DNA of 60,420 bases, from assembly GCA_008729055.1 (NCBI GenBank), contig SDUX01000107.1:1-60420 (forward strand), in the 5' to 3' direction. How positions within the stretch are numbered: position 1 is the first letter of the stretch; every line of letters starts with the position of its first letter. This document shows positions 10,535 through 19,777 of this stretch, one piece after another. Under the pieces are notes generated by a model, which worked only from the letters and a program-made list of their open reading frames with translations, did not search any database and was not told the DNA's origin. The translations under genes and the position numbers were made by a program. Source of the stretch: Pyropia haitanensis. Its lineage: Eukaryota > Rhodophyta > Bangiophyceae > Bangiales > Bangiaceae.

Positions 10535-11396
10535 TGTGAGGCACCACCCACACACGGGCAGCCCTCAACGTACTGGCGCCGGTGTCAGCAACCCGTGCAC
10601 CAATGAGGATGCCGGGCGCGGGGAAGGTGACGGGTGGGATGACGGTGATGGGGGTGGGGAAGAGGATGGGCGTGACGTCGGTGAGGGTCGAGGGGGTCGA
10701 AGGTAAAGGAGGTCTTTGTGTCTCTGTCTGTGGTTGTTCCCCCCGAGGTCTCTCCCGGTGGCGCCCACACTCACGCATTATATACCCCCAGGGGGGCACC
10801 CAGGGTGCCCCAAAGCATGCAATTGCCCGTCGTGCCGGTGGACGGCACCAAAGCTCTCAAAACAAAGCATGGGCTCTCAGAACAAAGCAAGGGTGGGCGT
10901 GTGCGCCCCAAGGCGCCCCACCAGAAAGCCCCAAACGGGGGGGGGACGGTGTGCGGCGCTCGTAGCGCCGCGCGGCTGGCCCCACGCGCCATTCGACCCG
11001 AAAAGCCTCAGAGGCGTGTAAGCAGACGCCAGTCTTCGGGTCGAATATCTCCCGTGGGTCAGCAAGTCTTGTCGCTCCCATTGGTCCACGGGGAGATTGT
11101 TCCGGCTTGCTGACGCGTCAGAGATGTGGCTCGTCTTTTGGTCCGTTAGTCCGTTGATCCGTTGGAGACTGTACCCGTCGGCAGATGAGTCAGGGTAGTG
11201 TCGGTTAGCCAATCCGCGGCTCCCGTGCTGACCGTCCGTTAGTAGTAGATTATCGGACGGACACCGCGGCATGCCCCAGATTACTTTGGAGTTGATGCGT
11301 CTTGGAAGGAGTTGGCTGAGAAGGACAGGGAAGGAGAGGCCCCAGTCCTTATCCCCTAGGCTCCAGTCTTGGGGATTTAAGGGGCATATCCTTACA
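10535..11396 (-). repeat. 5' LTR of the chromovirus
   Basis: 862 bp, TG...CA termini, same sequence as 4028-4889 as far as I compared. This copy should carry the promoter used for transcription of the element toward lower coordinates. Confidence 0.95.
10778..10784 (-). promoter_or_regulatory. TATA box in the 5' LTR
   Basis: TATATAA on the element strand, in the second half of the LTR, in an otherwise GC-rich context. It is the best TATA match in the LTR and is correctly oriented for gag-pol transcription. Transcription would start some 25-30 bases further along the minus strand. Confidence 0.5.
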
Positions 11397-11831
11397 GGGG
11401 GCTATGGTGGGGAGAGGCCGAGCCTATGATGGTGTGGAGGTGATGATGTGCGAGAGTGTGTGTGTCATCGATGCTATGACCGCCAGTACCCGAGGCTAAT
11501 GCTGTGCTTTTTTTTTCTGCTTCTCTTCGTTTTACCGTGTAGATGTGGCGCTGTCGACGGCTGTCACACCCAGTTGCTCACCCTATGTGGTGAGCATAAA
11601 GAGGACTACACCGACAAGAATTCCAACTTATCTCTGCTGATGCTGGTCATCAGCGACACCCGCCGCGTTTGCTATTTTGTTGGCGGCATCCCTGGGTCAC
11701 AGGGCGACTCGCTCGCATTTCGCACCCGCTCTTGGCATACTGCCATGTACGAGGTGAACTCCAGCGCTCGCCCTCTGTCCGCTCGGGAATTCATCCTCGG
11801 CGACGCCGGGTTTGCGCTGACTGTGTTCCTG

Positions 11832-11994
11832 GTACGTGAAGAGCGTGAGTTGTGCACTGGAACGCCGGTGAGGAGGGGCCGGGAGCAGACAGGGACGGTG
11901 GTGACGGGAGGAAGCGGGCCGTTTGTCACAAACTAAACAAGCTCTTTTTCTAGTCCTTTTTCATATCCTTCTGAAAGCCATGTGGCCCATACAG
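11832..11994 (+). other. Transposase intron 2
   Basis: Phase-0 intron: donor GTACGTGAAG at 11832, acceptor CATACAG ending at 11994. Splicing joins FALTVFL to ITSFREADMRGP in the frame of exon 3. An alternative acceptor (TTTTTCTAG, near 11953) has a better pyrimidine tract, so the exact 3' site is not certain. Confidence 0.65.
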
Positions 11995-12366
11995 ATTACT
12001 TCCTTCCGGGAGGCCGACATGCGCGGTCCCAACGTTGACAGCATGCGTCGGTTCAACCACCAGCATGCCAAGATGCGGGAGGTGGTTGAGAATCTGTTTG
12101 GCCGGTTGAAGGGCCGTTGGCGGGTGCTATGGATGATGTGAGCTCACCCCGACCTGGCGGCATGTGTTCAGGAGGTTTGTGTCCCTCTCCACAACTTTCT
12201 TGAGGCACGGGACGGGGCGTATGAGGATGAGGGGGAGGTCCCTGATGACCCAATTGAGGGGGACGCGGACTGGAGCGCGTCGGACCAGACGGCGTACGAC
12301 GCGGGGTGTGCGCGTCGCATCGAGATTTCCAAGGCGTTGGGATTGCCGTGGGTGGACCGCCAGTAG

Positions 12367-12920
12367 CGCCAGAGGGGATGTCGGTGGGGCGAGATGGGTG
12401 GCTGTGGTGGGTGTGCGGGACAGGCGGAATGGGGCGTTGATAAGATGGGTGGGGACGGGGTCTTGTAGTACGGATGAGCAGGGGGGGGACGGCATGCATG
12501 GGAGTGGGGGGATGTGAGATTAGTGGGGGCGGGGGCGGGGGAGATGGATTGGGGGCGGGGGGCGGGGGAGATGGATTGGGGGCGGGGGGGAGGGGATTGC
12601 AGGGGGGGCGTGGGCGACTGTTGGACCGGAAGCGTTTGGAAAAGTTATGTGTGTCTGTGCGTGAGAGCTCGAGTCGTGGAGTGTGTCACTGCCGTATGGA
12701 CGCAATAGCGTAACGGGAGAGGGGTCGTGAGGAAGCCGATGGGGCAACCGGTGGCTGGTAACGGGCAGCGTCGAAAGCTGCAAGGAACGATGGAGCACAC
12801 GAGATGGGTGGGGCTCGTGATCGCCCATCCCGTCGTATGGAAAAGTACAACACCACGTTTTGTTGTAATCAAAAGAACACACATGGCCGAAAAAGGTGAT
12901 CATGTCCAGTGGGAGAGGAG
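12367..12920. other. Spacer between convergent Harbinger genes, with G-rich microrepeats
   Basis: From about 12475 to 12610 the DNA is almost only G, A and T on the plus strand. A unit of about 28 bases (GGGGGAGATGGATTGGGGGC core) occurs two to three times; such G runs could form G-quadruplexes. The rest shows no gene. This is the expected 3' end zone of both the transposase (+) and the Myb-like gene (-). Confidence 0.5.
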
Positions 12921-14214
12921 CTAAGAGCGACGGGCCTCATTCGCAAAGGCGTTCATCAAATCGATGGCGGCTTGACGCACATCCCCGTCAGTGGGCCCGG
13001 TTACAACCACCCCCGCGTTTCCCCCATCACGATCATACGCTTGCCCGTGTGCCGCGGCTTCTCGGACGCGAGCTTGTACTCAAAGTACTTGCGCACCGCT
13101 GCGGCCGTGATATTCTTCTTGGCCTTCTTGGACGGCGAGGCTGCCGCAATCTCGGACGCAGTTGTGGTATAAAATCGATCTCAACCGGGACCAGAAATAC
13201 CCTCCGGGGAGAGGGGGAGGTAAATGGGAAGAGGGAACCACGAGCTAGGCGTTACCTGTTGCCTCACGCGCCTGGCGGCAGGGTCGCCAGAGATGCACGG
13301 TAGTGCACACGGGGAAGAGGGTCGCAAACGCGCAGTTGCTTTTCCCGGGGACGCGGGCCACGGGCGCCCTGCTGTCCCATCTAAAAGCAAGAGGAGGGCG
13401 TACCGGCCTTTGGCCCGGTAGCCCCCCTATCGAACCCCTCGGGAGATATTGGGGTGGAGACCGAGTCTAACCTCGTCGATGTCCCCCAATATCTCCCCTA
13501 CAGCTATTTCTAATAATTTCGCTCCAAGATATCTCTCACAAATACAAAGAACCAATCCCTCATGATTCGATCACGGGACGGGCGCGAGACCGGATCCGGC
13601 CCTCCGCCTCGGACCCGTTTCGTCCTGCGACCGGCAGCCCGCGCCCGCCACCCTCCCGTACGGGTGTGTCCTGCGCCCGTCCGCCTCTGGGCAGCCGGGA
13701 CCGTCCGGGGGGGGGTCGCCGGATGCTACAGCAGTCTTCTCCCCCGGCGAGACCATGACCTCTGGGAAGACAGCGGGCAGCTCTTGAATGCCGAGCGGCA
13801 CAGACCGAAGAGCACACACCCGCCAAACTTGAGGACGATATCGTCTTTTTCAGCAGTGCTCATTCCAGGTTTCTTGAGGTCCTTGCACGCCTCGTTGTAG
13901 CGCGCACGCATGTTTTTGATTTTCTTGTCCACACTCTTGATTGACCGGATACGCGCCACCTCCTTGACGGCGGAAGGGGTGGCCTCGTGAAATGCCTTGA
14001 GCAGAACCGCCTCCATGCGGCGCTTCTTGTCCTCAGTGCACCTCCCGCGGTACTCGGCCCAGTGGGCCGCAGCGGCCGTCATGACCCCAATGGTCTCACC
14101 CGTCGAAAAGTTCTTCACCCGAAAGGCGGAGGCCCGACGACCGCCGCCACGGCGAGCTGCAGCATCTGAGCTGGGGCGAGCAGGGGGAGTGGTGGATGGG
14201 GTGCGGGGTGCCAT
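12921..14214 (-). pseudogene. Myb/SANT-like DNA-binding protein, partner gene of the Harbinger unit
   Basis: The first exon starts at the ATG at 14214 (MAPRTPSTTPPARPSSDAA). After a basic Ala-rich leader it carries a helical Myb/SANT-like domain, AFRVKNFSTGETIGVM through HWAEYRGRCTEDKKRRME, then KKIKNMRARYNEACKDLKK. PIF/Harbinger elements typically encode such a protein, which binds the transposase and the transposon ends. Exon 1 can end at 13818 (donor GTGTGCTC) and exon 2 begin at 13140 after a CAG acceptor, giving SPSKKAKKNITAAAVRKYFE. In exon 2 a TAA at 13001-13003 truncates the frame. One more G in the run at 13021-13025 would continue it through VVVTGPTDGDVRQAAIDLMN to a TAG at 12921. 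The exon junction is my best guess. Domain call fairly secure, gene model less so. Confidence 0.6.
13441..13497. repeat. Inverted repeat GGGAGATATTGGGG
   Basis: GGGAGATATTGGGG at 13441-13454 and its exact complement CCCCAATATCTCCC at 13484-13497, separated by 29 bases. It lies inside the intron of the Myb-like gene as I model it. It could fold as a hairpin or be a remnant of a small transposon. Confidence 0.7.
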
Positions 14215-14566
14215 CTCAGAAGCCGGTGGTGCTCGGGCAAGACGGGATGGGGGGGGGTCAGGGAGGGGAGCGAGCGGACGGTGGAGGAGCGAGATGGTGC
14301 GACGACACGAGGGCGCGGTGTGCTGGGTCTTGTAGGAGCGCGCAGTCGCCGGAGTGGCGTCACGAGTGCGGGTCACATAACGCGTGGAGTGCATGCGGGG
14401 AGGTGAGAAAAGGCGCGCGTCATGACCCTGTGGGAATCATTGTCTTTGGCGCGAGCGCCCGGGGACTCCCGAGTTTCTGTCATTGCCGGTAGCTGCCTAG
14501 TCATTGCCAGAGGGTCCTCCTGTACAAATCTACTTTGAATATATAAGTTTGCAATTGAGTGTCTTG
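14215..14566. other. Upstream region of the Myb-like gene
   Basis: No gene seen. It should contain the promoter of the minus-strand Myb-like gene and the outer end of the Harbinger unit. The most AT-rich part (14520-14566, with ATATATAAG) is a possible core promoter or element end. Confidence 0.35.
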
Positions 14567-17159
14567 ATCGTCGGGAAAACGTACCACCCGTACTAGGGTA
14601 TACTGCGCAGTACTCGTGGCTATTTTTTGTACTGCGCATGTACTGTACGGTAGCTCGTTTACTTGTGGTCGGCTGTGGTCTGCTGGTGGTTCGCGTCGGC
14701 GGGCGGCTGGAGCCGGGTCCGACAGAAAGGTGGGCTACATGTCCGTGACTGCCCAATTCAGCTGTAAAACCGGGGCACCAGGAAGACTCCACCACCCCAG
14801 GGGAGGACTCAGCCGCCGAGGGGGGGGGGGGCACGGCCGTGGGAGGGTGCGAGGCAGGCCTGAGGAGCCGAACTGCGCACGAATATCGCCGAATTATCAA
14901 CGGATTGCGCGCGACTTGCCCCGATTCCAGCTTCGCGACACCACTTCTGTCACACGTCCAACAGCAAGCACTCGCAGCCGCTCTCCACGCGCTCCCTTCT
15001 CACACCTCGGTTGGTCCAAGTCTCGACCAATGCTCGCCGGTCACGCATCAAGTGCGTTGTCGTCTTGCGGGTGGACTCCCGGATCATCTCCCCTGCAGCT
15101 GAAAAGGTCCCCATGCACGAACGCACAGCACGGCGCACCGGGGAGCCCCACCCGAGAGCAGAGCGCGCACTGGAGCGGCCTAACAGCACGGGTGCGCGGC
15201 GCGCACGCCAGACAGAGAGCTCCTGGAGCATCGTGTCAGGGGGTGCGGGGCGGGGGGGGGGGACAGGGGGGGCGGGGAGGGGTTTGGGACGAGAGCGGCC
15301 CCCGCGGAATCATTCCTGGACGGAAAATCTATGCTTTCTTGCAACGTACAGTATTTTCCGTGAGTGACGTGGCCACCACAGATACCGCCGCGCGGTCTGT
15401 TGACAGGTGCTGTGAGCGCGGTTCGTAGCATAGTGCGCGTGGTCCCCCGGAGAGCCCCACCTGAGAGCAGAGCGCGCACTGGGGCAGCGTAACAGCACGG
15501 GTGCGCGGCGCGCACGCCCGGCAGAGAGCTCCTGGAGCACCCTGTGAGGGGGGTGCGGGGTGGGGAAGGGCGGGGCGGGGGGGCGCTCCAGCAGACAGGC
15601 GGGGGATGGACTTCTGTGCCCGGGCGTTGACCAGCCAAGCCAACCTCCATCTCCCACTCCCACTCTCCAGCTTCCCCCGCCCCCGCCCTCCCCTTCCCTC
15701 TTGACGTGCCCCACGCCCCCCTCTCCACCATCCCACCACCCCCCCCCTCCCCCACCCTCTTCTTTTCCACACCTGCGTGCATCTGCTGGTGGCGGCTGCT
15801 TTTCACCCCACGGGTGGCGCCTCCAAGCTGGAGCATTTTTTTTTGGCCGCGGCGCTTCGCGTCTGTCTGTTGGTGCTGGCGTCCTTCACCCTGCTGGTGC
15901 CTTTCTTTTGTTGCCGCGGCGGGTCGCGTCCGTCCGTCTGCTGGTGGCTGCCGCCCTGCTGGCGCCTTTCTTCTTTTGCGCCGGCTGGCCGCCTCTGTCT
16001 GTCGGTGCTGGCGGCCGCCCTCCTGCTGGCTCCTTTCTTCTTTTCCCGCGGCGGGGCGCTTCTGTCTGTTGGTGCTGGCGGCTTGCCACTTTGCTGGTGG
16101 TCTTTTTCTGTTGCCGCGGCGGGCCGCGTCTGTCTATCGGTGCTGGCGGCCGCCCCCCTGCTGGCTCCTTTCTTCTTTTCCGCGGCGGGGCGCGTCTGTC
16201 TGTTGGTGCTGGCGGCCTGCCGCTCTGCTGATGGTCTTTCTCTGTTGCCGCGGCGGGCCGCGTCTTTCTGTCGGTGCTGGCCTTTTCTTGTTTATTATAT
16301 GCGTATCGTTGTGTTGTTGTTTAGTTGGGCGTGGGCTTGGGCGTGGGCGTAGGCGTGGGCGTGGGGTGCGTGCGTACCATGGACGGCACCATGTGGGGAG
16401 CGCTGAGTGTGCCGTGGAGGGTAGCTGGTGGCCACCCCGATGCGTGCTGGCAGGAGGGTGCGGCTGGGGGCACGCCGGTGGGCCCGTCCGCTCCCCTCCC
16501 TGGAGCTGCTAGAGGGGCGTACCGGGGGGAGCCTGGAGTGCCCAGCACGCCGGCGCCCCCCCCCCGCTCCCCCCTCTCCGGCCAGGGAGGGTGGGGGGGG
16601 GGGCGGGGACAGAGAGGGCGGGGAGGGGTCTGTTATTAGAGCGGCCCCCGGGGAATCATGCCTGGACGAAAAATCTATGCTTTCTTGCAACGTACAGTAT
16701 TTTCCGTGGGTGACGTAGCCACCACAGGGACCGCCGCGTGGTCTGTTGTCAGGCGCTCTCAGCGCTATTCGTAGCATAGTGGGCGTGGTCAACGTAGTGA
16801 TCGGTGGGCCAGGTACGCAGCGTGACATGACAACGGTACGCGAGGGCTCTCAGGTCGCGATAAGTAGCTCTCCACAACTCCTTCTCGGGTATACTGGCGA
16901 CCGTGACATGTCCTCACACCCCCTCCCAGAGGCGTCGTGGAGGGGGGTTCAGGAGTATACTGGTCAGGCGACGTATCCCCAATTGGAAGAATGGCCTCTG
17001 TGAGAGGGTCTAGTACACGCCGTTCTCGAGATACGCGTCCGCGAATATTTGTACTGGGCCCATTTTAGACCATTTCAGCCCAATCTGGGGTGCTGTGTGG
17101 TACCAACCACGAGTATCCCGCAGTATACCCCAGTAGCAGTGGTACGTTTTCGCGACGAT
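14567..17159. mobile_element. 2.6 kb TIR element without a recognised gene
   Basis: The left end (14567 to about 14623, starting ATCGTCGGGAAAACGTACCA) is matched in inverse orientation by 17101-17159 (starting from its end, ATCGTCGCGAAAACGTACCA). The match continues with TACT-GGGTATACTGCG and ATACTCGTGG-type blocks, so the TIRs are roughly 55 bp and diverged. Inside are two direct copies of a block of about 120 bp (15310-15430 and 16650-16790), two copies of a block of about 80 bp (15155-15235 and 15455-15540) and a minisatellite. I find no transposase, so it is probably non-autonomous. No convincing target duplication is visible. Confidence 0.6.
15835..16285. repeat. Minisatellite, unit about 59-60 bp
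   Basis: About seven imperfect copies of a unit with the cores CTGTCTGTTGGTGCTGGCGG and TTTCTTCTTTTCCGCGGC. Because the unit is close to a multiple of three, long open frames cross it; I regard them as artefacts. Confidence 0.8.
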
Positions 17160-17928
17160 GCACGCGGGAGGGAGCAAGCAAAATATAGAAACGGGCCTGA
17201 TCGGACTCATCCCTTACTCGCTCCGCATGCCGCGCATTCAAACAGATCGGCGGCAGCTTGTTCTCCTCCCGCTTGAGCACTCGCGCTCGAAAACGGGACA
17301 CGCCCGGATCGGAATCCACATCAACGACCCGCGCCGATTGCAACGGTGGGCGGGAACATACCTGCGATGGCGGTCGACAACGTGCGGCGCAGGGGTAGGA
17401 CAGGGGTGGGGAGACACGGCAGCGGGGGGCAGCCGTGCAGGAGCGGGCCAATTTCGACCCGTCGGTTCAAACGAAGTGTGCGCGCGCTGTGGCGACGGCT
17501 GATCACGGCTGTCCGAGTTGTGCGGTGACAGGGATCAACAGAGTTCCTGGTGCAGTACAAGCGTTCGCATGATAACTATTGCCAAAAGGGCCTCTTTCTT
17601 GTGGCGCCACATGGTTCTGGCCGAAGCCATGTGGCGCCACAACCGAGATTGTGTCGCGTACAGGTGCCACGTGAAGGCCGGAGCAACCAATAAAATCATG
17701 CCACGCCGCGCCACAAACTCGGTGACACAAACTGGAGCGTGCCGCGGACTGCCCCTGAGCAACCAGAAACCGTGAATCACACAGGGTCCTGCTCCCCGCG
17801 GGGGCGCCCCTCTACACGCACGGCCGGTTTGGCTCGCCCGCCGCGTCGCCGCCCTGGCGAACGGTCGCCTTGTTTGTCGCTCCGGCGACGACACGGCGCA
17901 CGGGCTCCGCTGGCGCGCCGCCGCCGAC
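17160..17928. other. Spacer with a strong hairpin
   Basis: No gene that I can support. It contains the palindromic structure at 17600-17643. Short reading frames here have no recognisable content. Confidence 0.35.
17600..17643. repeat. Perfect 16-bp hairpin TTGTGGCGCCACATGG
   Basis: TTGTGGCGCCACATGG is followed after a 12-base loop by CCATGTGGCGCCACAA. Each arm itself contains the palindrome TGTGGCGCCACA. It stands about 340 bases upstream of the recombinase ATG. Its symmetry would suit a recombinase or dimeric-protein binding site, but that is only an inference. Confidence 0.75.
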
Positions 17929-17982
17929 GTGGGAGTGCTGGCCGCCGTCGGCACGGCGAGTGCCGGCGCTGCGGCCGCCCGC

Positions 17983-18963
17983 ATGATCCTGCGCCGCGAC
18001 ATCTCGGCGAGCACGGCGGACGCATACGGCCGCCGCTGGGCTGCGTTTGAGCAGTTCTGTGCGGACAACAACTGGTGCGCCCTGCCGTCGTCGCCCGGCG
18101 CTGTGGTGTGCTTCTTCGGCACGCTGGAAAAGCGGTCGCTGGAGCCGTCAACGGTGCGGGGGTACTTGACCTCCATCAACTCCCGCAATGGTGCCGCCGG
18201 CTTCCGCAAGCCGGCGGTTGGGGCGCTGATGGCGCGGCTGCGGCGCGGCTACGCCCGCGTCCGCGCCGACGCGGGCGACGCCTTCCCCTTTTCCCGCGGG
18301 CTCTTGCCGGCGCCCGTCCGTTGGCGATGCGCACCGCCGACCCCGAGTGGCGCCGGCGCTTCACGGCGGTGGTGGTGGCGTTCCTGGTGGCCCGCCGGAC
18401 GGCCGAGGTGCTCGAGCTGCAGCGACAAGACCTTCACCTGCGCCCTGACGGGGGCATCGACCTCCAAGTGTGCCGGTTTAAGGGCGGGGAGGCGCGTGCT
18501 GGCCTACGTGGTCCCGCCGTCCCGCCGGGCGGAGCCCGACCTCCCGCTGCTGCTGCTGCGGCGGATGCTGCGGGAGCTGGACGCGGCGCGCGCGCCCCCC
18601 AACCTGCTGGTGTTTTCCACGCCCGGCATGGACCGGCCGCCCACCTGCTCGGACCTTACGGCTTGGCTGGGGGTCGCCCTGGACCGGCTGAGGGTGTTGC
18701 CGCCGCCGGGGGGGCTGTGGACGAGTTACTCTTGCCGCGCGGGCGGCGCCACGGCGCTGGCGGTCGCCGGTCTCCACCGAGTCGCCATCGCCCAGATGCT
18801 TGGGCACGCGCGGAACGACCCCGCCACGGCCAACGCTCACTATGTGGACGCGCTGGCGGTGCCCTCTCTGGAGGCGCTCCGCCTGGCCGACCGGTGGGCG
18901 CCCGCGGCCCCTCTGTCGGCGGCGGCGCTGGGTTTGCCTGCCGACCGCGCGCCGGCATCCTGA
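17983..18963 (+). CDS. Tyrosine recombinase (phage-integrase fold) with two compensating frameshifts
   Basis: Site-specific recombinase of the tyrosine family, as found in Crypton/DIRS-like elements. From the ATG at 17983 (MILRRDISASTADAYGRRW) the N-terminal SAM-like DNA-binding domain is clear to about 18290. Then the protein-like reading moves to another frame: MRTADPEWRRRFTAVVVAFL at 18327, continuing VARRTAEVLELQRQDL with the first catalytic Arg. It returns at about 18484 and ends with YSCRAGGATALAVAG (second Arg) and MLGHARNDPATANAHYVD (His and nucleophile Tyr). One missing base near 18321-18326 and one extra near 18484-18489 explain this, and the total frame stays open. As written, the first catalytic Arg is lost. 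The frame is also open upstream of 17983 without an ATG. Confidence 0.75.
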   Translation: MILRRDISASTADAYGRRWAAFEQFCADNNWCALPSSPGAVVCFFGTLEKRSLEPSTVRGYLTSINSRNGAAGFRKPAVGALMARLRRGYARVRADAGDAFPFSRGLLPAPVRWRCAPPTPSGAGASRRWWWRSWWPAGRPRCSSCSDKTFTCALTGASTSKCAGLRAGRRVLAYVVPPSRRAEPDLPLLLLRRMLRELDAARAPPNLLVFSTPGMDRPPTCSDLTAWLGVALDRLRVLPPPGGLWTSYSCRAGGATALAVAGLHRVAIAQMLGHARNDPATANAHYVDALAVPSLEALRLADRWAPAAPLSAAALGLPADRAPAS

Positions 18964-19250
18964 CCGGCGGGGTCTTGTCTCTCCCTTTCTCCCTTTGGGT
19001 TCCCTTCTTGTTTTCCCTGTGCCTTTTTCCCCCGCCCCAGCCGTGCGGGGTTTTTTTCTGGCCTTGCTTTCTTCCTCTCCTTTCTCTCGCTCTCTCTGGC
19101 TCCCCCGTCTTGCTCCTCCGCTCTGCCATGTCCCGGGTCTGTGCCCCGGGCCGTCCTCCAACCTTTGGCAGACGCGTCCCAGGAGCGCCCCGAGTAATGT
19201 GCGTAGTTGTTTGGTAGAGGTTACGGTAGGGCGTCCAGGGGAGTTAGTTA
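18964..19250. other. Recombinase 3' flank
   Basis: A pyrimidine-rich tract (18975-19130) follows the recombinase stop and probably holds its 3' UTR. At 19167-19197 is the first copy of a 31-bp direct repeat. No gene is seen. Confidence 0.4.
19167..19197 (+). repeat. 31-bp direct repeat, copy 1
   Basis: Identical to 20108-20138 (it begins GGCAGACGCGTCCCAGGAGC and ends CGAGTAA). The two copies enclose 910 bp that include a complete MITE. Confidence 0.85.
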
Positions 19251-19777
19251 GGGCACGTCCTGCAATGTGACCATCGCTCCATACTCGCCCATATTTGTGC
19301 CACGTGGCTCCGTTGGTCGCATAACGGCGCGTCTTGCGTCTCGCAGCAATGTCGGATGACCAACGGGACGCGAAAATGGCCGTATGTGGCCAATATAGTT
19401 CGGTGTAGTTGTTTCAAGTCGTCAGTGCCACGTTTAGTTCTCGTTGGTCCTGCGACTATCGGGGTGACCAAAACAACCCTGTTTGGTCACCCCGATAGTC
19501 GCAGACCATCCATTTTGGTCACACGGGACCCCCGTGGGACCTAAATCAGACGCGCCACGTGGCATTTTTAACCACATTCTGTTTTCGTTGGCTCCTGGTT
19601 CGGAAAAGTAGCCCCGGTCTCGGCTGCAACTACATTGCGTTTTTGACGCCCTCTCGTCATGCCCGATAGTGTCGCGACTATCCGTGTAGTCCACCAATCA
19701 GAAGCGCCCACGTATGCACACGTGGCATCCTTAAATGGTCATTTTAGACCGTTGGTCCCACGTTGCAGGACGTGCCC
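19251..19777. mobile_element. PIF/Harbinger-type MITE, 527 bp, TTA target duplication
   Basis: Ends GGGCACGTCCTGCAATGTG (left) and, inverted, GGGCACGTCCTGCAACGTG (right), flanked on both sides by TTA (19248-19250 and 19778-19780). A 3-bp TTA/TAA duplication is the signature of PIF/Harbinger transposition. There is no coding capacity. The interior is less GC-rich than its surroundings and contains a long perfect hairpin. It would need a transposase in trans; whether the unit at 3.2-14.2 kb is its source is unknown, because I could not identify that unit's ends. Confidence 0.8.
19452..19502. repeat. Perfect 21-bp hairpin inside the MITE
   Basis: The arm at 19452-19472 (GCGACTATCGGGGTGACCAA plus A) is matched exactly by its complement at 19482-19502, with a 9-base loop. 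With one bulged base the pairing extends outward a further four to five positions. Confidence 0.85.

Larger units (their letters stand above)
4028..11396 (-). mobile_element. Full-length Ty3/gypsy chromovirus retrotransposon with an extra zinc-finger ORF
   Basis: A 7,369-bp LTR retrotransposon transcribed on the minus strand. It has two 862-bp LTRs, and the insertion is flanked by GGGGG (4023-4027 and 11397-11401). Order along the element strand: 5' LTR, leader, zinc-finger ORF, gag, pol (protease, reverse transcriptase, RNase H, integrase, chromodomain), polypurine tract, 3' LTR. The coding frames are intact. The LTRs have the same length and the open frames across them are identical, so the insertion is very recent and may be active. 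It landed in a G run inside a Harbinger transposase intron. Confidence 0.95.
3972..11542 (+). other. Transposase intron 1, swollen by a retrotransposon
   Basis: The donor is GTACGTTAA at 3972 and the acceptor follows a pyrimidine-rich tract ending CCGTGTAG at 11542. Joining at these sites turns a split codon into TTA and gives AGL-CGAVDGCH, which fits the Harbinger family. Without the retrotransposon and one copy of the duplicated GGGGG, the intron would be only about 200 bases. Confidence 0.8.
3229..12366 (+). pseudogene. PIF/Harbinger transposase, three exons, two premature stops, retrotransposon in intron 1
   Basis: DDE-type transposase of the PIF/Harbinger (HARBI1-like) superfamily. Exon 1 is 3229-3971 and starts MAALPRSVIDALRL. 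It has the family N-terminal region (IEQEGFFRDVRMSPTHFDEL) and VAESTFAKFCSPVIRAML. Exon 2 is 11543-11831, with the first catalytic Asp in CGAVDGCH and the second in LGDAGFAL. Exon 3 is 11995-12366, with the catalytic Glu in VVENLFGRLKGRW and the conserved LHNFLEARDG. The splice sites GTACGT/TAG and GTACGT/CAG restore the frame at both junctions. Two in-frame stops make it dead as written: TAG at 3775-3777 after AVLFWLA, and TGA at 12139-12141 after WRVLWMM. The frame continues past both, to TAG at 12366. Intron 1 holds the chromovirus at 4028-11396. Confidence 0.85.
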
